In this document: in pieces, positions 42,534 to 49,469 of the stretch
Position numbering within the stretch: the first letter of the stretch is position 1
How the letters are laid out: the number at the start of each line of letters is the position of its first letter
Origin: Actinophytocola xanthii
Lineage (GTDB): Bacteria > Actinomycetota > Actinomycetes > Mycobacteriales > Pseudonocardiaceae
Assembly (NCBI RefSeq): GCF_001921205.1
Contig: NZ_MSIE01000027.1
Coordinates: forward strand, 1 to 64,000
Direction: 5' to 3'
DNA: 64,000 bases
Notes under the pieces: generated by a model
Databases searched by the model: none
Told to the model about the DNA's origin: nothing
Seen by the model: only the letters and a program-made list of their open reading frames with translations
Made by a program: the position numbers and the translations under genes

Positions 42534-44648
42534 TCAGCTCGTTGTGGCGAGCGCGAACGGGAGCACGGCCGAAGCCCCCGCGTCACGCAGCAGCTTGGCC
42601 GCCACCGTCATGGTCCAACCCGTGTCCACCCGGTCGTCCACGAGCAGGACCGGACCGTCCACAGTGGACAGACGATCGACCAGCTCGGGTCCCACCTCGA
42701 GCGAGCGCCACACCTGCGCCAGGCGCCGGGCGCTGTTCGCCTGACGCTCGCCCGACGGCCGAACTCCGAGCTCACCCAGCAGCGGCAGCCTGCCGATCGT
42801 CGAGATCCGCTCGCCGAGGCTCGACACCAGCTTCGGCCGGCTCACCGACCCCATCGCCACGACCGCGACCGGACGCGCCGCCCACTCCCACGACGCGAGC
42901 ACCGCCACACAGCCCTCGATCACGTCGTCGGGCACCGGCTCGTCCGGGGCGTCGACGGCGAGCAGCGTCCGCAGCCGGTTCCCCCACCCGACGTCGGTCA
43001 GCCGCCCCAGCGCGCGTCCCGGCTCGGCGAGATCCCCGGCACGCAGCTTCCCCGAGAGTGGAACGTCGAGCCCGCTCATGCCGCTCGGCCACATGCGGCG
43101 TTCGGCGATCTCGACGCCCGGCCGGTGCAGGAGCCGCTGCGCGGCGACCACCTGCGCCTCGGCCACCTCCGTGCTCCACCGGCCGCCCACACAGTTGTCG
43201 CACCGCCCGCACGGCTCCGCGCGGGGCGCGTCGAGCTGGCGGAGCAGGTACTCCATCCGGCATCTCTCGGTCCGCTGGTAGTCGAGCATCGCGCGCTGCT
43301 CGCTCCGGCGGGCGTTCGCGATGCCGAGGTAGCGGTCGGCGTCGTACTCCCAGCCCTGCCCGGTGGCTGTCCACCCTCCTTTCACCCGGCGCACCGCGCC
43401 GTCCACGTCCAGCACCTTGAGCACCATGTCCAGCCGGCTGCGCGACAGGTCGCAGGCCGGCTCGATCGCCGCCGTCGACAGTGGCCGGTCCGCGTCGGCC
43501 AACACGTCCAACACCCGCCGGACCACCTGTTCCGGCGGGAACGCCAGCGAGGCGAAGTAGGACCAGATGTCCTGGTCCTCGACGCCGGGCAGGAGCAGCA
43601 CCTCGGCCCGCTCCACCCCTCGGCCGGCCCGGCCGATCTGCTGGTAGTACGCGATCGGGGACGGCGGCGCACCGAGGTGGACCACGAACCCGAGGTCCGG
43701 CTTGTCGAACCCCATGCCCAACGCCGAGGTCGCCGCGACCGCCTTGATCCGGTTCGCCAGCAGGTCCTGCTCGATCCGTTCCCGCGTGTCTGGGTCGGTC
43801 TTGCCCGAGTACGCCGCGACCTCGTACCCGCGCTCGCGCAGGAACGCCGACACCTCGTCCGCCGCGGCCACGGTGAGCGTGTAGATGATCCCCGAGCCCG
43901 GCAGCTCCCCGAGGTGCTCGGCGAGCCAGGCGAACCTGGCCTGCGCGGTGGGCAGACGCAACACCCCCAGGTGCAGGCTCTCCCGGTCCAGCTCCCCACG
44001 CAGGACCAGGGTGTCCTGGCCACCCAGGTCGAGCTGGTCGGCGACGTCGCGCACCACGCGGTCGTTCGCGGTGGCCGTGGTGGCGAGCACCGGCACCCCC
44101 GGCGGCAGCTCACCGAGCAGCGTGCGCAGCCGTCGGTAGTCGGGCCGGAAGTCGTGGCCCCAGTCGGAGATGCAGTGTGCCTCGTCCACGACGAGCATCC
44201 CCGCCGAGGCGGTCAGCTCGGGCAGGACCGTGTCCCGGAAGTCGGGGTTGTTCAGCCGCTCGGGGCTGACCAGCAGCACGTCGGTCCGGCCGGCCAGGAC
44301 ATCCTGCTGAACCTCGTGCCACTGGTCGAGGTTGGCCGAGTTGATCGTGGCCGCCCGCACGCCGGCCCTGGCCGCCGCCTCGATCTGGTTGCGCATGAGC
44401 GCGAGCAGCGGCGACACGATCACCGTCGGCCCCGCGCCAAGCTCCCTGAGCAAGGCGGTCGCCAGGAAGTACACCGCCGACTTGCCCCAGCCGGTGCGTT
44501 GCACGACCAGAGCCCGACGACCGGCGACGACCAGGGCCTCGATGGCGGTCCACTGGTCATCACGCAGCCGGGCCCCCTCACCGGCGAGGGCGCGGAGGCG
44601 ACGTTCGGCTGAGGCACGGAGAGCGGCTGACTGGTCCACGACCTCCAC
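42534..44648 (-). CDS. recQ: RecQ-family DNA helicase with C-terminal phosphoribosyltransferase-like module
   Basis: The 704-residue protein has Walker A RTGWGKS (51-57), DEAH box in MLVVDEAHCISDWGHDFRPD, helicase motif VI in QQIGRAGRG and a zinc site CGRCDNC. Beyond the RecQ-C-terminal part it carries about 200 residues ending with GPVLLVDDRVDTGWTMTVAA (665-684), which reads as the PRPP-binding loop of phosphoribosyltransferases (compare ComF). It should unwind DNA 3' to 5'. The extra module may bind nucleotides or act as a regulator. It is divergent from nadD. Confidence 0.9.
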   Translation of the reverse strand: MEVVDQSAALRASAERRLRALAGEGARLRDDQWTAIEALVVAGRRALVVQRTGWGKSAVYFLATALLRELGAGPTVIVSPLLALMRNQIEAAARAGVRAATINSANLDQWHEVQQDVLAGRTDVLLVSPERLNNPDFRDTVLPELTASAGMLVVDEAHCISDWGHDFRPDYRRLRTLLGELPPGVPVLATTATANDRVVRDVADQLDLGGQDTLVLRGELDRESLHLGVLRLPTAQARFAWLAEHLGELPGSGIIYTLTVAAADEVSAFLRERGYEVAAYSGKTDPDTRERIEQDLLANRIKAVAATSALGMGFDKPDLGFVVHLGAPPSPIAYYQQIGRAGRGVERAEVLLLPGVEDQDIWSYFASLAFPPEQVVRRVLDVLADADRPLSTAAIEPACDLSRSRLDMVLKVLDVDGAVRRVKGGWTATGQGWEYDADRYLGIANARRSEQRAMLDYQRTERCRMEYLLRQLDAPRAEPCGRCDNCVGGRWSTEVAEAQVVAAQRLLHRPGVEIAERRMWPSGMSGLDVPLSGKLRAGDLAEPGRALGRLTDVGWGNRLRTLLAVDAPDEPVPDDVIEGCVAVLASWEWAARPVAVVAMGSVSRPKLVSSLGERISTIGRLPLLGELGVRPSGERQANSARRLAQVWRSLEVGPELVDRLSTVDGPVLLVDDRVDTGWTMTVAAKLLRDAGASAVLPFALATTS

Positions 44649-44683
44649 ACTGGCCTACGGCACCGACAGTCGCCAGAAATCGC

Positions 44684-44708
44684 CCGAGCGAATGGACCAT
44701 TCGCTCGG
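44684..44708. promoter_or_regulatory. Perfect 11-base inverted repeat between recQ and nadD
   Basis: CCGAGCGAATG and its perfect complement are separated by three bases, in the 112-base divergent promoter region. It sits about 36 bases before the recQ start on one side and some 50 bases before nadD on the other. It does not match the actinobacterial LexA box. An unknown dimeric regulator could bind it. Confidence 0.55.
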
Positions 44709-44746
44709 AAAAGTTCGCGAGCCGAAGGCGTCCGGAGCCGCTCCCG

Positions 44747-44752
44747 TACTCT
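44747..44752 (+). promoter_or_regulatory. -10 element, leaderless start of nadD
   Basis: TACTCT lies eight bases before ATG 44761 and no ribosome site is present. Confidence 0.45.
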
Positions 44753-44760
44753 GACCAGCT

Positions 44761-45357
44761 ATGTCGGGTCGGCGAATCGGGATCATGGGCGGCACGTTCG
44801 ATCCCGTGCACAACGGGCACCTGGTGTCGGCGAGCGAGGTCCAGGCGATCTTCGACCTGGACGAGGTGATCTTCGTGCCGACCGGGCAGCCGTGGCAGAA
44901 GAGCAACAGACAGGTCAGCGCGGCCGAGGACCGGTACCTCATGACGGTCGTGGCCACCGCGTCCAACCCCCGCTTCTCGGTCAGCCGGGTCGACATCGAC
45001 CGCGGCGGTACCACCTACACGGTCGACACCCTGCACGACCTGAAGGCCGCCCACCCGGACGCGCAGCTGTACTTCATCACCGGCGCCGACGCCCTCGAGC
45101 AGATCCTGTCCTGGCGCCAGGCCGAGGAGCTGTTCGCGTTGGCCCACTTCGTGGGTGTCACCCGCCCCGGTTATCAGCTGGACGACACGCACCTGCCCCA
45201 CGGCTCGGTGGCCCTGGTCGACGTGCCGGCGATGGCCATCTCCTCGACCGACTGCCGGGCGCGTGTCGCTGCCGGTCGCCCGGTCTGGTACCTGGTGCCC
45301 GACGGTGTCGTGCAGTACATCTCCAAGCGTGACCTCTACCGAGACGGTGCCCCGTGA
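44761..45357 (+). CDS. nadD: Nicotinate-nucleotide adenylyltransferase
   Basis: The 198-residue enzyme has the nucleotidyltransferase motif [15 protein letters not shown] and the C-terminal ISSTDCRAR (usually ISSTxIR). It makes deamido-NAD. It is first in the conserved run nadD-rsfS-phosphatase-octanoyltransferase seen in mycobacteria. Confidence 0.96.
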   Translation: MSGRRIGIMGGTFDPVHNGHLVSASEVQAIFDLDEVIFVPTGQPWQKSNRQVSAAEDRYLMTVVATASNPRFSVSRVDIDRGGTTYTVDTLHDLKAAHPDAQLYFITGADALEQILSWRQAEELFALAHFVGVTRPGYQLDDTHLPHGSVALVDVPAMAISSTDCRARVAAGRPVWYLVPDGVVQYISKRDLYRDGAP

Positions 45358-45427
45358 TCACGTCGGGCCCGGGTACGCTTTTGGGGTTCACCGGCTGGTA
45401 GGCCGACTTCGACGATCGAGGAGTGAC

Positions 45428-45829
45428 GTGGTCGCAACGCACGACGCACGGGAGTTGGCACTGGTCGCGGCCAACGCGGCTGCCGACAAGAAGGCCAGCG
45501 ACGTGATCGTGCTCGATGTCTCCGAGCAACTGGTGATCACCGACTGTTTCGTGATCGCGTCCGCGCCGAACGAGCGGCAGGTCGGCGCGATCGTCGACAA
45601 CGTCGAGGAGAAGATGCGCGAGGCCGGCACCAAGCCGGTGCGGCGGGAGGGCGCACGCGAGGGCCGGTGGGTGCTGCTGGACTTCGTCGACGTCGTCGTG
45701 CACGTGCAGCACGCCGAGGAACGGGCGTTCTACGGCCTGGAGCGGCTGTGGAAGGACTGCCCTCGGATCGAGTTCGACCCGGACGCGGCCGTCGCCGAGT
45801 CGGGTGGCGTCGAGGGCGGCTCGACGTGA
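45428..45829 (+). CDS. rsfS: Ribosomal silencing factor RsfS
   Basis: GTG 45428 follows GAGGAG at 45418-45423, giving 133 residues. The core ASDVIVLDVSEQLVITDCFV and GRWVLLDFVDVVVHVQHAEE identifies RsfS, which binds uL14 and blocks subunit joining under starvation. Its stop overlaps the phosphatase start (GTGA). Confidence 0.95.
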   Translation: MVATHDARELALVAANAAADKKASDVIVLDVSEQLVITDCFVIASAPNERQVGAIVDNVEEKMREAGTKPVRREGAREGRWVLLDFVDVVVHVQHAEERAFYGLERLWKDCPRIEFDPDAAVAESGGVEGGST

Positions 45830-46440
45830 CCCTGAGCCGCCTCGTGATGTGGCGGCACGGCGAGACCGACTACAACGCGACCGGCCGCATGCAGGGGCAC
45901 CTCGACTCGCAGCTCACCGAGGTGGGACGCAACCAGGCCCGGTTCGCGGTGCCGGCGCTCGTCCGGTTCGCGCCGGAGATCGTGGTGACCTCCGACCTGC
46001 GTCGCGCGATGGACACCGCGACGACGTTCACCCAGGTCGCCGGGGTTCCGTTGCGCGTGGACAAACGTTTGCGGGAAACAAACCTGGGCCTGTGGCAGGG
46101 GATGACCAGCGCCGAGGTGGACGAGCAGTGGCCGGGGGCGCGGCAGGTGTGGCAGACCGACCCGACCTGGACGCCGCCGGGAGGCGAGTCCCGGCTCGAG
46201 GTCGCGGCCCGGGCGGCCGAGGTGGTCGCCGACCTGGACGAGTCCACGGAGGGGACCGCCGTGCTGTGCGCACACGGCGGGATGATCGCCGCGCTGACCG
46301 GACACCTGCTCGAGCTTCCGGTCGCCGCCTGGGCGAAGCTGGGCGGGATCGGCAACTGCCACTGGGTGGTACTGGCCCGTCGCACGACGAGCGGCATGGC
46401 CTGGCGCCTGCGCGCCTACAACGCCGGGATCACCGGCTGA
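45826..46440 (+). CDS. gpgP: Histidine phosphatase, probable glucosyl-3-phosphoglycerate phosphatase
   Basis: The 204-residue enzyme has the RHG motif (LVMWRHGETDYNATGRMQGH, catalytic H11) and the second histidine in VLCAHGGMIAALTGH. In mycobacteria the equivalent gene between rsfS and octT is GpgP, which dephosphorylates glucosylphosphoglycerate in methylglucose lipopolysaccharide (MGLP) synthesis. The assignment relies on that synteny; a general phosphoglycerate-mutase-like phosphatase is the alternative. Confidence 0.85.
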   Translation: MTLSRLVMWRHGETDYNATGRMQGHLDSQLTEVGRNQARFAVPALVRFAPEIVVTSDLRRAMDTATTFTQVAGVPLRVDKRLRETNLGLWQGMTSAEVDEQWPGARQVWQTDPTWTPPGGESRLEVAARAAEVVADLDESTEGTAVLCAHGGMIAALTGHLLELPVAAWAKLGGIGNCHWVVLARRTTSGMAWRLRAYNAGITG

Positions 46441-46444
46441 GCCG

Positions 46445-47188
46445 ATGCCCGCGCCCACCCTGCTCGTGTTCGGTGACTCGCTGAGCTTCCACGGCCCGGA
46501 CGGACCGCACCCCGCCGACGACGAGCGGCTGTGGCCCAACATCGCGGCCGCGGCGCTGGGAGGCCGTGCCGAGCTGTTCGCCGGGTTGGGCTGGACCTCC
46601 CGCGACGCGTTCTGGTCGCTGGCCGGGGACCCCCGCGTCTGGTCGCTGCTGCCGAAGGCGGACGTACTGGTCCTGGCCGTGGGCAGCATGGACACGTTGC
46701 CCTCGCCGCTGCCGACCTATCTGCGGGAAGGGCTGCGCTATCTGCGGCCGGAGCCCCTGCGGCGGTTCGTCCGCGCCCGCTACCTGGCGGCTCAGCCGTG
46801 GCTGGCGAGAGCCACCCGAGGGCGTCCCGTGGCCCTGCCTCCCGCGTTGACCATCCGCTACCTCGACCGGATGCTCGGGTCGATCCGCGCGCTGCGTCCC
46901 GATCTCCCGGCGGTGGGGGTGCTGCCGCCGGTGCACCGGGCGGCGTCCTACGGCCTCGTCCACACCGGACGGGTCGAGGCGATCAGGGCCATCCGGGCGT
47001 GGGCCGCCGGCGCCGGCGTGCCGTTGCTCGACCTGGCCGAGCTCACCGGGGAGCACGTGCTGAGCGGGCGCGGCAACCCCGACGGCATGCACTGGGGCTG
47101 GGAGGCGCACGCCCGGGTCGGCGCCGCGCTGGCCGACGTCGTCGCGCCGCTGGTTACCCGGGAACCGGACGAGCACCCCGTAGGCTGA
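46445..47188 (+). CDS. octT: OctT-like octanoyltransferase (SGNH fold)
   Basis: The 247-residue protein has an SGNH start TLLVFGDSLSFHG with the nucleophile serine, a later VLAVGSMDTL block and the C-terminal DGMHWG carrying the catalytic Asp-His pair. In mycobacteria the gene between gpgP and degV encodes diglucosylglycerate octanoyltransferase, which acylates the MGLP primer. Position and fold agree with this function. Confidence 0.85.
   Translation: MPAPTLLVFGDSLSFHGPDGPHPADDERLWPNIAAAALGGRAELFAGLGWTSRDAFWSLAGDPRVWSLLPKADVLVLAVGSMDTLPSPLPTYLREGLRYLRPEPLRRFVRARYLAAQPWLARATRGRPVALPPALTIRYLDRMLGSIRALRPDLPAVGVLPPVHRAASYGLVHTGRVEAIRAIRAWAAGAGVPLLDLAELTGEHVLSGRGNPDGMHWGWEAHARVGAALADVVAPLVTREPDEHPVG
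47181..47186 (+). promoter_or_regulatory. -10 element, leaderless start of degV
   Basis: TAGGCT is eight bases before GTG 47195 and overlaps the octT stop, so degV may have its own leaderless promoter. Confidence 0.4.
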
Positions 47189-47194
47189 CCGACC

Positions 47195-48052
47195 GTGCCG
47201 GTCGCCGTGGTCACCGATTCCAGCGCGTACCTGCCGGACGGATTCGCCGCCCGGCACGCCGTGCACGTCGTGCCGCTGCACGTGCTCGTCGACGACCGGT
47301 CCGGTCTGGACGGTGTGGACGTGGGGCCGGGCGAGGTCGCCAGGGCGCTCACGGGGCGGCGCACCGTCACCACCTCGCGGCCCAACCCGGACGAGTTCGT
47401 GGATCTCTACCAGCGGTTGCTCGACGACGGTGCCGACGGGATCGTGTCGGTGCACCTGTCCCGGGAGCTGTCCGGTACCTGGGAGTCCGCGCGGCTGGCG
47501 GCTCGGGAGGTCGGGGTGGACCGGGTGCGGGTGGTGGACTCGCGGACGGCGTTGATGGGGCTCGGCTTCTCGGTCCTGCGGGCGGCCAGCGTGGCCTCCG
47601 ACGGCGCCTCCGGTGCGGAGGTCGAGGACGTCGCGGTGGAGGCCGCGGGGCGGACGACCACGTTCTTCGTGGTGGAGACGCTCGAGTACCTGCGGCGGGG
47701 TGGTCGGATCGGGTCGGCCGCGGCGTTCCTCGGGACCGCGCTCGCGGTGAAGCCGCTGCTGCACGTCCTGGACGGGCGGATCGCGCCGTTGGAGAAGGTG
47801 CGGACCACCAATCGCGCGGTGCTGCGGCTGGTCGATCTCGCCGAACAGGCGGCGCGGGCGACCGGAGCGAGCGCGGTGGAGGTGGCCGTGCACCACCTGG
47901 CCGCGCACGACCGCGCCGTCGAACTCGCCACCCGGCTCGACGAGCGGCTCGCTCCGCCGTCCGGCTGTGTGGTCTCCGAGCTGGGCGCGGCCATCGGTGC
48001 GCACACCGGCCCGGGCATGCTCGGCGTGGTCGTCTGCCCCGCCACTGGCTGA
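47195..48052 (+). CDS. DegV-family fatty-acid-binding protein
   Basis: The 285-residue protein starts PVAVVTDSSAYLPDGFAARH, followed by TSRPNPDEFVDLY and VSVHLSRELSGTWESARLAA, all DegV family segments that clamp a fatty acid carboxylate. It may present acyl chains to fatty acid kinase or, given its place beside octT, to lipid metabolism. No FakA gene is in the window. Confidence 0.92.
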   Translation: MPVAVVTDSSAYLPDGFAARHAVHVVPLHVLVDDRSGLDGVDVGPGEVARALTGRRTVTTSRPNPDEFVDLYQRLLDDGADGIVSVHLSRELSGTWESARLAAREVGVDRVRVVDSRTALMGLGFSVLRAASVASDGASGAEVEDVAVEAAGRTTTFFVVETLEYLRRGGRIGSAAAFLGTALAVKPLLHVLDGRIAPLEKVRTTNRAVLRLVDLAEQAARATGASAVEVAVHHLAAHDRAVELATRLDERLAPPSGCVVSELGAAIGAHTGPGMLGVVVCPATG

Positions 48053-48081
48053 ACCCGCCAGCGTGGCACGCAGCACCGACA

Positions 48082-48105
48082 TTTCGCGTGCTCCCTCCCG
48101 CGAAA
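48082..48105. repeat. Inverted repeat upstream of comEA
   Basis: TTTCGCG at 48082-48088 and CGCGAAA at 48099-48105 flank ten bases. It may be an operator or a weak terminator after degV. Confidence 0.4.
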
Positions 48106-48113
48106 CACCCCAC

Positions 48114-48141
48114 TTGTCCACAACCTGCCCGGTTGTCCACA
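48114..48141 (+). promoter_or_regulatory. Two DnaA-box-like nonamers upstream of comEA
   Basis: TTGTCCACA, the form of the DnaA box favoured in high-GC actinobacteria, occurs at 48114-48122 and 48133-48141 in direct orientation, 19 bases apart. They lie 53-80 bases before the comEA-comEC start. Confidence 0.55.
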
Positions 48142-48180
48142 GTTCGGCTCCGGCCACCCCGCTACCCCGCCCGTCCGGCC

Positions 48181-48186
48181 TAGCGT
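48181..48186 (+). promoter_or_regulatory. -10 element, leaderless start of comEA
   Basis: TAGCGT lies seven bases before GTG 48194 with no ribosome site. Confidence 0.45.
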
Positions 48187-48193
48187 CGAAGGC

Positions 48194-49396
48194 GTGATCC
48201 ACACCACCTCCCGCCGCGACCGTCGTGCGGCCCTCGCCCGTAGCCGTCTCGAGCGCCTGATCCGCCAGGTCAGGCCGGACCTCGCCGACCATCCCCCGTC
48301 GCCACCCGGCCAGACGTGGCTCGACCTCGCCCCCGAGGACCCGCATCGCCTCCTCGACACCGGACCGTGGGGCTCTCCGGCCGACACCCGGCCGGGCTCG
48401 AAATCGTCCCGTCCGCCGGGCATTCGTGCCGCGCCACCACCCCCCGACCCACCGGCCGGCATCGCCGGCGGGCCGCTGATCACCGATCCGACCTGGGGCG
48501 ACCCGCCCCCTCCTGATCCGGCCCTCGCGCACCGGGCAGACCCGGGCGAGCTCGTGTACCCGCTGGACACGAGGTCACCGACCGACGGCGCCGACCCGCC
48601 GCGTGCCTTCGCCGAGGGGGAGGACGCCGACCAGGCCCCGGACGCTCTGCCGCCGGGTGTTCGTCCTGTGGAGCCTCGTCCTGTGGAGCCATGGTGGCGA
48701 CGCGGCGCGGGACGTCTGCTCGAACGCCCGGCGTCGACCGACAGTCCCGGCGCGCCGCGGTGGCGCCTGGCCGCGCTCGCCGCGGCCGGGGTCGTCCTCG
48801 GCATCGCCGTGGCCGTCGGGCTCGTCCTGGCGTCGGCACCGGAGACGCCCGAGGTGCCCGAGATCGCACCGGCGTTGCCGGTCGCGTCGGTCAGCGCGTC
48901 CGGCCGCACCGCGGGGGCGCCGGACACCGCCGGCGGCTCCATGGTCATCAGCGTGGTGGGCAAGGTCGCCCGCCCCGGGCTGGTGACGCTGCCCGAGGGA
49001 TCCCGGGTCGCCGACGCCCTGGAGGCGGCCGGCGGTCCGGCTCGGGGCGCCCAGTTGGGTGGCCTCAACCTCGCCCGCCGGCTCAGCGACGGAGAGCAAA
49101 TCTACGTCGGTGTGCCCGTTCCGCCGGGGGCGGACCCGGGCGCCGGCACCTCGGGAGGCGGTGGGCCCGGTGGGGCGCCGGCTGCCGGCACCGGCGGAAC
49201 CGGCCCGGTCGACCTGAACTCGGCGTCGCTCAGCGCCTTGGACACGCTGCCCGGCATCGGTCCGGTGACCGCCCAGCGGATCATCGACTGGCGGACGCAG
49301 AACGGCCGGTTCGCCTCGGTCGAGCAGCTTCGAGAGATCGAGGGGATCGGTCCCACGCGGTTCGCCCGGCTCAAGGACCTCGTGGTGGTCTGGTGA
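48194..49396 (+). CDS. comEA: ComEA-type helix-hairpin-helix DNA-binding membrane protein
   Basis: The 400-residue protein has a long proline-rich cytoplasmic part, one membrane segment (LAALAAAGVVLGIAVAVGLV, about residue 195-215), an SLBB domain (VISVVGKVARPGLVTLPEGS) and two C-terminal HhH motifs (VDLNSASLSALDTLPGIGPV, REIEGIGPTRFARLKDL). It should capture DNA outside the membrane and pass it to ComEC. The N-terminal part is longer than in most ComEA proteins. Confidence 0.92.
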   Translation: MIHTTSRRDRRAALARSRLERLIRQVRPDLADHPPSPPGQTWLDLAPEDPHRLLDTGPWGSPADTRPGSKSSRPPGIRAAPPPPDPPAGIAGGPLITDPTWGDPPPPDPALAHRADPGELVYPLDTRSPTDGADPPRAFAEGEDADQAPDALPPGVRPVEPRPVEPWWRRGAGRLLERPASTDSPGAPRWRLAALAAAGVVLGIAVAVGLVLASAPETPEVPEIAPALPVASVSASGRTAGAPDTAGGSMVISVVGKVARPGLVTLPEGSRVADALEAAGGPARGAQLGGLNLARRLSDGEQIYVGVPVPPGADPGAGTSGGGGPGGAPAAGTGGTGPVDLNSASLSALDTLPGIGPVTAQRIIDWRTQNGRFASVEQLREIEGIGPTRFARLKDLVVVW

Positions 49397-49469
49397 GACA
49401 CCGTCTGCCAGCGCCCGGAACCGTCGTCCCAGGGCGCGTGACGCGCTCCGGCCACCGCGGGGCGGAACC

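Noticed and set aside
48114-48141. Chromosomal replication origin
   Set aside because: Only two DnaA boxes are present, with no AT-rich unwinding region and no dnaA, dnaN or rpmH nearby.
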